Shown: positions 1 to 4,984 of the stretch, piece after piece
How positions within the stretch are numbered: position 1 is the first letter of the stretch
Layout of the letters: the number at the start of each line of letters is the position of its first letter
The notes under the pieces: model-generated
The model's database searches: none
What the model was told of the DNA's origin: nothing
The model's input: only the letters and a program-made list of their open reading frames with translations
Assembly: GCA_015486475.1 (NCBI GenBank)
Contig: WFRO01000032.1
Location: forward strand, 1-8,099
Origin: Bacteroidales bacterium
Lineage (GTDB): Bacteria > Bacteroidota > Bacteroidia > Bacteroidales > VadinHA17
Length of the DNA stretch: 8,099 bases
Reading direction: 5' to 3'
Program-made: the position numbers and the translations under genes

Positions 1-503
1 CCTTTGGAAATGGGGATCTCTTTGGAGAGCCCTCCTTCGACAGGCACCAGGAAAAGCTGCCCGGTAAAGGAATTAAAGGAATAACGGCGGGAACGATAGA
101 TTATGTTTTTCCCGTCGGGGGTCCAGCCCATAACGATATTGTTAGGTCCCATGCGGTCGCCTATGTCATCGCGGCCGAGGGTGGCCGTATAGGTAATACG
201 TTTGGGGATGCCCCCTTCCGAAGGTACCACAAAGACCTCGGTATTTCCGTCATACTGCCCGGTAAAAGCAATGAGCGAGCCGTCGGGCGAAAAATGAGGA
301 AAGCATTCATACCCCTTGTTGGTGGTGATCCGGCGTGCCATGCCCCCATTGGCGCCGACAAGGTAAAGATCGCCGGCATATACGAAGACGACCTTATCGC
401 CATGGATGTCGGGGAAACGCATCAGCCGGGCTTCCTGAGCCCGTACCGTAACCTGTGCGGCCAGCAGAACAGCTACCGCTAAAAGAAAATATTTTTTCAT
501 CAT
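1..503 (-). CDS. Tricorn-like S41 protease, N-terminal part (cut by window edge)
   Basis: The first 167 codons of an exported protein that continues past the left edge. Residues 1-22 form a signal peptide: MMKK, a hydrophobic core, then VRA before QEA, so cleavage probably falls after residue 22 and the protein is periplasmic. The mature part starts with beta-propeller blades: residues about 28-63 (PDIHGDKVVF...GDLYLV), 70-104 (HFSPDGSLIAF, NTEVFVV) and 124-160 (GWTPDGKNIIYRSR). The order PDIHGD, FSPDG, EGGIPKRITY and WTPDGK is what I know from the N-terminal propeller of tricorn protease homologues (family S41), large peptidases that trim peptides. The PDZ and catalytic domains would lie outside the window, so activity cannot be judged. 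A TolB/WD40-like protein without a protease domain is the main alternative. The ATG at 503 gives Met-Met; the second Met (500) would serve equally. It lies 112 nt behind the response regulator on the same strand and is probably a separate unit. Confidence 0.85.
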   Translation of the reverse strand, partial: MMKKYFLLAVAVLLAAQVTVRAQEARLMRFPDIHGDKVVFVYAGDLYLVGANGGMARRITTNKGYECFPHFSPDGSLIAFTGQYDGNTEVFVVPSEGGIPKRITYTATLGRDDIGDRMGPNNIVMGWTPDGKNIIYRSRRYSFNSFTGQLFLVPVEGGLSKEIPISK

Positions 504-545
504 AAAAAGATTTAAACAGGAACAATAATAAGACGATCAATTATG

Positions 546-570
546 CAAATATTGTACGAATATACAATAT
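546..570 (-). promoter_or_regulatory. Candidate -7 element overlapping an 8-bp inverted repeat
   Basis: Read on the minus strand, 553-546 is AATATTTG, one mismatch from the Bacteroidota -7 element TAnnTTTG, about 43 nt before the tricorn-like start. A perfect 8-bp inverted repeat, ATATTGTA at 549-556 and TACAATAT at 563-570 with a 6-nt spacer, overlaps it, which is the geometry of a repressor operator. No good -33 TTTG is seen at the right distance, so the promoter call is weak. The dyad itself is exact. Confidence 0.35.
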
Positions 571-615
571 CCGGATGTATCTGTAAAAAAAAAGATATGA
601 ACCGTCAGACCGGGG

Positions 616-984
616 TCATTCACCCAACAGGTCCTTCACTGCCTGCACGATCTCATCTTTCTTGAAAGGCTTCTGGAAGATCCTTTCTGCGCCGAGTAAC
701 TGGGCGGAATGAAGATATTCCCTCGAATCGACCCTGCCTCCGCCGGAGATAGCGATCACCTTCAGCGAAGGATTTTCCGTTTTAAGGTTGATGATGGTTT
801 CCAGGCCTTCTTTTTCCGGCATTACGATGTCCGTGATGATCAGTTCGGCACCCTTCTCATGATAGAGATTGATCCCTTCCACGCCATTGGTGGCCATCTC
901 CACCTGATGTCCTTCCTTCTCGAGCATTTTTTTCAGCATGAGGAGGATATACGGCTCATCATCAATCACTATGATCTTTGCCAT
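616..984 (-). CDS. Stand-alone CheY-like response regulator receiver
   Basis: A 122-residue single receiver domain with nothing attached. All landmark residues are present: acidic pair D8-D9 (VIDDE), phosphoacceptor D52 (IITDIVMP), switch Ser80 (AISGGG) and Lys105 before Pro106 (FQKPF). It should take a phosphoryl group from a histidine kinase, most likely the one encoded 6 nt upstream in the same operon. It would then act by protein contact, since there is no DNA-binding or enzymatic output domain. It is the last gene of the methyltransferase, kinase, receiver operon. By position it matches the regulator slot (phcR) of the phc operon, but Ralstonia PhcR carries an extra C-terminal kinase-like domain, as I recall, and this protein does not. 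Which protein reads its phosphorylated state cannot be told from the window. Confidence 0.97.
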   Translation of the reverse strand: MAKIIVIDDEPYILLMLKKMLEKEGHQVEMATNGVEGINLYHEKGAELIITDIVMPEKEGLETIINLKTENPSLKVIAISGGGRVDSREYLHSAQLLGAERIFQKPFKKDEIVQAVKDLLGE

Positions 985-990
985 GATATA

Positions 991-2997
991 TTAGTTGTTT
1001 TGATCGTTATTATGGTCCAGGACGTCCCGGATCACCTTACTGAATTCGCTCAATTTCAATGGTTTCAACAACAGCTCGTCGATCTGGTAATCATTGATGA
1101 TCTTCTCGTTGATCGACTCTTTGGCTCCGGTAATGATGATCACTTTCAGCTTCGGATTCAACTGTCTGAATTTTGCTGCCAGGTTGGTGCCCAGCAGACC
1201 GGGCATGATCTGATCTGTCACCAGCAGGTCGTAATCTTCAGGATGTCTTTTGAACTCCTGAAAGGCCCTGTTGCCGTCATTGCGTATGGTCACCGAATAG
1301 CCCAGGCTCTCAAGCATCTTTTTCCCGATAAAGGTGATCTCCTCTTCATCATCCACGAACATGATGCGTTCCATGCCTGCTTTCAGGTACTCCTTGGGCA
1401 CTTCCAGTTCCTGGGGTTCCTCAAAGAGGGGCAGGTAGATATAAAAGGTAGTACCTTTGCCCGGTTCACTCTCTACCGTGATCGCCCCCCGGTAGCTGTT
1501 GATGATGCCGTGGACCACCGCCAGGCCCAGGCCGGATCCCACTCCCACCTCTTTTTTGGTAAAAAAAGGCTCGAAGATACGGTTCTGGGTCTGCTGGTCC
1601 ATACCGATGCCGGTGTCACTCACTGTGATACAGGCATACTTCCCCGGCGAAATGTTGTTCATATCCTTTACATCCTTTGCGGTCAGCACTTTCTCGTTGA
1701 GAGAGATCGTGAGGGTGCCCCCTTCGGGGCTCATGGCATGGGATGCATTGGTGCAGAGGTTCATGATCACCTGGTGGATCTGTGTGGTATCCACCAGGAC
1801 CGTCCCGCAGGGATGGTCGAGATCGGTAACGATATCGATATTGGCAGGAAAAGAGGCTTTGACCAGGTTCAGCACTTCCTCAATGATCTCTTTCAGATCG
1901 GAGGATTTTTTCTCCACATCCATCTGCCGGCTAAAGGTAAGGATCTGTTTCACCAGGTCTTTCGCCCGCATGGCAGCATGATTGATCTGCTCAATATCAA
2001 ACCGCAGCGTATTGTCTTCCTCGATCTCTTCCAACGCCATTTCGGTATATCCCAGGATAGGTGTAAGGATGTTGTTGAAGTCGTGGGCGATGCCTCCGGC
2101 CAGGGTGCCGATGGTCTCCATCTTCTGCAACTGCATCAGCTGTGACTCCAGGGCGGTACGCTCTTTTTCATACTGCTTACGCAACTCTATCTCCTTTTTC
2201 AGCTCCACATTGGTCTCCTCCAGCTGGCGTGTACGTTCACGCACCTTTTCCTCCAGGATCTCATTGGCGGCTTTCACTTTGTTCCTTTCCACCTCGAGCA
2301 GCTTACGCATGAAAAAGTCACGGCGGTTGGTCCTGTCCAGGGAATAACAGATCACCATACCGATCACGTTGGCAGAGATAAAGAAGAAGTTGTTGTTCAC
2401 CCGTTCTATAGGAGGCGTATCCGTAAGAAAATAGGCCACGATCTCATAGATGATCACCAGCGACCAGCCGGCAATGGTGGCCGGAACGATCCGGGCCCGT
2501 ATGAAGGTGTAGCCGAAGATAAAAACGAGCATCAACCCTGCGTAATAAGTATACACCCCGATCCTCGTGACATGATATACCATCAGGATGATCCCTCCGC
2601 CGGCCACGAACATGGTCATGCCTACCAGGAACTGAAAATATTTCTTAAATACAGGGTAATAGGAAAGGAGGAACACGAAGAGAATGAAGGGCCCCACCAC
2701 CGCAAAACGGATGGTCCAGAGATATCTGCGGATGGGCAATCCCAGGGAGGGATCCAGGGAGGCTGTGATAGAGACATCCAGCCAGGCAAAGATCAGATAG
2801 AAAGCCAGGGCTAAAAGCAAAGTAATCCGTACCATCTGTACGGACTCTTTGAAATAAAAATCCCGGTATTCCTCTTCCAGCGGCGCCTGTTCGTCAACAA
2901 AACGCAAAGTAAGAGGATGAAGCTTCATCTCAATGTTCAAAGCTCCATCCTCTTTATCTCTAAGGGATCTATGACTTTCCTTTGATCGAAAAATCAT
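991..2997 (-). CDS. Membrane hybrid histidine kinase with C-terminal receiver
   Basis: A 668-residue inner-membrane sensor kinase. After a soluble N-terminus (1-52), residues about 53-220 hold six hydrophobic segments (near 54-75, 94-113, 121-141, 149-166, 172-192 and 203-220) with short loops. This suggests a ligand sensed in or at the membrane rather than by a periplasmic domain. A charged coiled coil follows (about 228-292). The dimerisation/phosphoacceptor domain has GGIAHDFNN with His305. The ATPase domain shows the N box (N413, N417), DTGIGM at 461-466, an F box at 474-480 and GSGLGL at 487-492. The receiver at about 543-660 has D549-D550, phosphoacceptor D595 (VTDQIMPG), T623 and K645. 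No Hpt domain is present. The start at 2997 leaves 5 nt after the methyltransferase stop and is preferred over Met24. The architecture (six membrane spans, kinase, receiver) is comparable to the quorum-sensing kinases PhcS, LqsS and CqsS, but I see no clear sequence match of the membrane part to those. Confidence 0.97.
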   Translation of the reverse strand: MIFRSKESHRSLRDKEDGALNIEMKLHPLTLRFVDEQAPLEEEYRDFYFKESVQMVRITLLLALAFYLIFAWLDVSITASLDPSLGLPIRRYLWTIRFAVVGPFILFVFLLSYYPVFKKYFQFLVGMTMFVAGGGIILMVYHVTRIGVYTYYAGLMLVFIFGYTFIRARIVPATIAGWSLVIIYEIVAYFLTDTPPIERVNNNFFFISANVIGMVICYSLDRTNRRDFFMRKLLEVERNKVKAANEILEEKVRERTRQLEETNVELKKEIELRKQYEKERTALESQLMQLQKMETIGTLAGGIAHDFNNILTPILGYTEMALEEIEEDNTLRFDIEQINHAAMRAKDLVKQILTFSRQMDVEKKSSDLKEIIEEVLNLVKASFPANIDIVTDLDHPCGTVLVDTTQIHQVIMNLCTNASHAMSPEGGTLTISLNEKVLTAKDVKDMNNISPGKYACITVSDTGIGMDQQTQNRIFEPFFTKKEVGVGSGLGLAVVHGIINSYRGAITVESEPGKGTTFYIYLPLFEEPQELEVPKEYLKAGMERIMFVDDEEEITFIGKKMLESLGYSVTIRNDGNRAFQEFKRHPEDYDLLVTDQIMPGLLGTNLAAKFRQLNPKLKVIIITGAKESINEKIINDYQIDELLLKPLKLSEFSKVIRDVLDHNNDQNN

Positions 2998-3002
2998 TCA
3001 TA

Positions 3003-3956
3003 TCAATTATTGTTTATAGTGAGCCAAGATATGAAAGATTCAGGATTTTTAAAAGGATTTGCAGGTTTTTTCACTCTCAGGAAAAGGTTCACCCCCAGGG
3101 GTTCCTTGTCCACGAAGACGTTTTTTTCTTCTGCTCCGGCTTCTACTGCGTAGTGGACCAGCTCTTCGGGGGAGCGCTGATTAAGATGCCACTCCAGAAT
3201 GGTATGCATCCCGCCGGTGGAGGGGTTCTCGTCCGAGAAATTCCCGATGATCATCTCAGCACCGTCCTTGATAAAAGCCATGTATTTTTTCAGCAGATAG
3301 ATAAAGTGTTTTTCCTTGAAATAATCGAAAAGACCGGCACTCCAGATCAGATCGTAGAATTTATGTGTCTGGAAACGAAGCACATTCATCCGGATGAAAT
3401 TGAGACGGTCGAGGAATTTTGCATTTTTCTCCTTAGCATGGTCAATGGCACGCTGGTCCAGGTCGATCAGGTCAAAACGCAAACCACTGTCAGGATGGTC
3501 GGTAAGATATTCAAACACATCGGTGGCAGGACCGCTGCCCAGTACCAGGACTTCCTTGGGATGATCTGCACCTTCATCCAACTCCGCCAGCACCTGCTTG
3601 AAAAAGTCTTTTCTGTTACGTACTGCTTTGGCGGCATGCTGTGCATGATACCATTTGTCCCATTTGGTATAGCGGGGATCTTCGTTCGTCTTCTGCGCGT
3701 AGATCATGTCAATGATCTTAAAGTCTCCGGCATAACCATAAGGTTTTGTGAAGGCAAAGCCGATCATAGTCTCTTCATTCAGGATAGGCTTGATCGCCTC
3801 TCTGATCTCCTGAGCACCCTGCTCATCCACCTGACTGATAAAATCGAGGAAAAGCTCATATTCCTCTTCATCAGGTCCCCCTTTGGCCAGTAAGGACTGC
3901 AGAAATTGGACCTCGTTCTCTTTCAGAACGCTGAAAGCAGTAGTTTTCGTTTCCAT
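3003..3956 (-). CDS. Class I SAM-dependent methyltransferase, PhcB-like
   Basis: A 317-residue cytoplasmic protein. An N-terminal region (1-110) contains KPYGYAGDFKIIDMIY (71-86) and AVRNRKDFF (111-119). A Rossmann methyltransferase fold follows: motif I VLVLGSGPATD (136-146) binds SAM, IDLD (164-167) supplies the acidic end of strand 2, and WSAGLFDYF (205-213), IIGNFSDENP (236-245) and EWHLNQRS (255-262) come later. The combination of PYGYAGD, SAGLFDY, GNF..NP and WHL..R is, to my memory, typical of the family annotated as 3-hydroxypalmitic acid methyl ester (extracellular factor) biosynthesis protein, to which PhcB of Ralstonia belongs. It would methylate the carboxyl group of a 3-hydroxy fatty acid to make a diffusible signal. 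Substrate and product are inferred; only the methyltransferase fold is directly supported. It is the first gene of the operon, 5 nt before the kinase, with a promoter-like site and a TTAGT-rich leader upstream. A general small-molecule or protein methyltransferase remains possible. Confidence 0.92.
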   Translation of the reverse strand: METKTTAFSVLKENEVQFLQSLLAKGGPDEEEYELFLDFISQVDEQGAQEIREAIKPILNEETMIGFAFTKPYGYAGDFKIIDMIYAQKTNEDPRYTKWDKWYHAQHAAKAVRNRKDFFKQVLAELDEGADHPKEVLVLGSGPATDVFEYLTDHPDSGLRFDLIDLDQRAIDHAKEKNAKFLDRLNFIRMNVLRFQTHKFYDLIWSAGLFDYFKEKHFIYLLKKYMAFIKDGAEMIIGNFSDENPSTGGMHTILEWHLNQRSPEELVHYAVEAGAEEKNVFVDKEPLGVNLFLRVKKPANPFKNPESFISWLTINNN

Positions 3957-3963
3957 AATAAAA

Positions 3964-4006
3964 TAGTTTTAGTTAATAGTTAGTTAGTTATTAGTTAGTT
4001 GTTAGT
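3964..4006 (-). repeat. TTAGT-rich short tandem repeat in the methyltransferase leader
   Basis: TTAGT occurs six times here (starting at 3969, 3980, 3984, 3991, 3995 and 4002), in a mixture of 4- and 7-nt steps, together with two ATAGT units. In the messenger this reads as repeats of AACTA just before the methyltransferase start: an A-rich leader with few G residues and little structure. It may favour initiation without a Shine-Dalgarno sequence, and the repeat number could vary between strains. Confidence 0.6.
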
Positions 4007-4052
4007 TTTTTCGCTGGTTAAGCGTATGACAAGGTCATTCTTTCCTCATAGG

Positions 4053-4085
4053 CAAATATTCGTTAAATTAAATAACAATTACAAA
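4053..4085 (-). promoter_or_regulatory. Candidate promoter of the methyltransferase/kinase operon
   Basis: On the minus strand, TTTG (4085-4082) is followed after 21 nt by AATATTTG (4060-4053), close to the Bacteroidota pattern of a -33 TTTG and a -7 TAnnTTTG. Transcription would start near 4046, giving an untranslated leader of about 90 nt that contains the TTAGT repeats. The same AATATTTGC string occurs before the tricorn-like gene. The position fits, but A/T-rich sequence gives such matches by chance. Confidence 0.4.
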
Positions 4086-4103
4086 TTAATTTAATTCCCA
4101 TTC

Positions 4104-4625
4104 ATGCCCGCATACCCCGGCACATGTGCTTTTCAGGTTTTTTACGCATCGCATCAAAACACGCAGGTGCCTTTCCTGAAAGGACAAAGATCCTTTCCCA
4201 ACGCCCTGGTGACATCCCTGTTGCCGGCATGCTCAGCTCAGTCACACACCATTGGCATCCTGCCAAATGAATACAATATCACACAACCTTTTCAGGTCAA
4301 TACTCTACATGAACATCCTCCCGGCAAATACATCCCTGCTTCCCGGGATCAGCTCACCCGGGACAACCCATTTCCGTTCTACACGTTCCAATCCTGCCTT
4401 CCGGATGCACGGAACCTCCGGACATGGCAGAACAATTCCCCTCTGCACCTTACACATCCACGGATCTGTAAAGTCCTTTTCCTTCACCGGACCCACAGTC
4501 ATCCTGCCAAGCAACGGCACACAACCATGCGATCCATCCTTCTGCCATAAGAAGATATGTACTTTTCCTGCCGGCGCGAATAACGCGCCTCGCCTGCCAA
4601 CAGTACAGGCCCCACCGAATATCCA
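4104..4625. other. C-rich, hairpin-rich intergenic block without a recognised gene
   Basis: About 520 nt in which the plus strand is clearly richer in C than G. Open frames exist on both strands, partly because a C-rich strand has few stop codons, and none matches a family I know. Small inverted repeats are frequent: GAAAGGA/TCCTTTC (4178-4197), TTGGCA-TCC-TGCCAA (4252-4266), two CCCGGGA sites (4342-4348 and 4357-4363), GGCGCG-AATAA-CGCGCC (4573-4589) and GCCTG/CAGGC (4592-4610). The most protein-like frame is on the minus strand, open from 4625 down to a TAG at 4305-4307. The block may be a structured RNA, a decayed gene or a dispersed repeat. Confidence 0.5.
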
Positions 4626-4638
4626 CTATAAAAGTAAG

Positions 4639-4662
4639 AAAAAAAAATCCTGTCCTACAGGA
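4639..4662 (-). terminator. Intrinsic-terminator-like hairpin with U tract, minus strand
   Basis: TCCTGT (4648-4653), a 3-nt loop and ACAGGA (4657-4662) form a perfect 6-bp stem. Read leftward, it is followed at once by nine T (the A run at 4639-4647), the classic intrinsic terminator form. No gene on the minus strand ends here. It would stop transcripts that start between 4663 and 4984 and run left, shielding the methyltransferase operon, or mark the end of a small unannotated RNA. Confidence 0.5.
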
Positions 4663-4686
4663 AGGTTGGTGATTTGGGTAACCCGG

Positions 4687-4710
4687 AAAAGATGAGATAC
4701 ATCATCTTTT
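4687..4710. terminator. A/T-rich 9-bp inverted repeat, possible weak terminator
   Basis: AAAAGATGA (4687-4695), loop GATACA, TCATCTTTT (4702-4710). The stem is perfect and flanked by A on the left and T on the right, so it could act weakly in both directions. It stands 24 nt from the stronger hairpin at 4648-4662. No plus-strand gene is known to end here. Confidence 0.35.
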
Positions 4711-4741
4711 TGGTAGTTTGGAGTGTGGAGGGTGGAGTACT

Positions 4742-4896
4742 TGGAGTGCCTAAAGTGCGCTAAAGTGCCTAAAGTTAAAAGTTAATCGAGCTTCGAGCCC
4801 CGGTAAACCGGGATCTTCGCTTCGCTCCCACATCGAACTTCCTTTTGCCTTTTGCCTTTTGCCTTCTGCCTTGACAATGCGGCATGTGGAGTGCCT
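4742..4896. repeat. Compound low-complexity repeat tract upstream of citrate lyase
   Basis: The tract contains three CTAAAGT units with 10- and 9-nt spacing (4750, 4760, 4769), a CCCGGT-AA-ACCGGG hairpin (4799-4812), and four tandem 7-mers, three CCTTTTG and one CCTTCTG (4841-4868). The 10-mer TGGAGTGCCT is found exactly at both ends (4742-4751 and 4887-4896). No coding frame fits. It looks like a dispersed intergenic repeat, or a small element bracketed by a direct repeat. Confidence 0.6.
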
Positions 4897-4956
4897 GATC
4901 CATAACAAATTAACATAAAATGATCTTTAACATATTTTATTTTCCTCTTTTCATCC

Positions 4957-4964
4957 TAACTTTA
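4957..4964 (+). promoter_or_regulatory. Candidate -7 element of the citrate lyase operon
   Basis: TAACTTTA matches TAnnTTTG except at the last base and lies 20 nt before the citDE start codon, in a very A/T-rich stretch (4901-4965). No TTTG is visible at the -33 position, so the call is tentative. Transcription from it would leave a leader of only about 10-15 nt. Confidence 0.3.
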
Positions 4965-4984
4965 CATGGACAAACCGGTAGCAT

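Larger units (their letters stand above)
616..3956 (-). other. Three-gene operon: methyltransferase, hybrid kinase, receiver
   Basis: Three genes on the minus strand are separated by 5 nt (2998-3002) and 6 nt (985-990), so they are almost certainly cotranscribed from a promoter right of 3956. The order equals phcB-phcS-phcR at the start of the Ralstonia phc quorum-sensing operon. A receiver exists both on the kinase and as a separate protein, and no output domain is encoded. The operon reading is strong from the spacing; the quorum-sensing role is inference. Confidence 0.8.

Noticed and set aside
585..618. Possible terminator after the response regulator (GACC/GGTC or GACC/GGTT stem, then nine T on the minus strand)
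   Set aside because: The stems are only 4 bp and the T run is several bases away, so the structure is too weak to call.
709..2145. 478-codon open frame on the plus strand
   Set aside because: It lies antisense to the response regulator and histidine kinase, whose minus-strand frames show complete catalytic motifs. The plus-strand translation is rich in His, Phe, Asp and Gln and has no family features.
2982..3893. 303-codon open frame on the plus strand
   Set aside because: Antisense to the methyltransferase, which has clear SAM-binding motifs; this frame is its mirror.
4104..4695. Two overlapping plus-strand frames of 148 and 147 codons in the intergenic block
   Set aside because: They overlap each other in different frames. 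The translations are rich in Pro, His, Ser and Thr from C-rich sequence and look like nothing known. C-rich DNA has few stop codons, so such lengths are expected.
3957..4984. CRISPR array or tRNA in the long intergenic region
   Set aside because: The repeats are 5-10 nt and contiguous, with no spacer pattern. No cloverleaf or TTCGA-type T-arm context with an acceptor stem was found.
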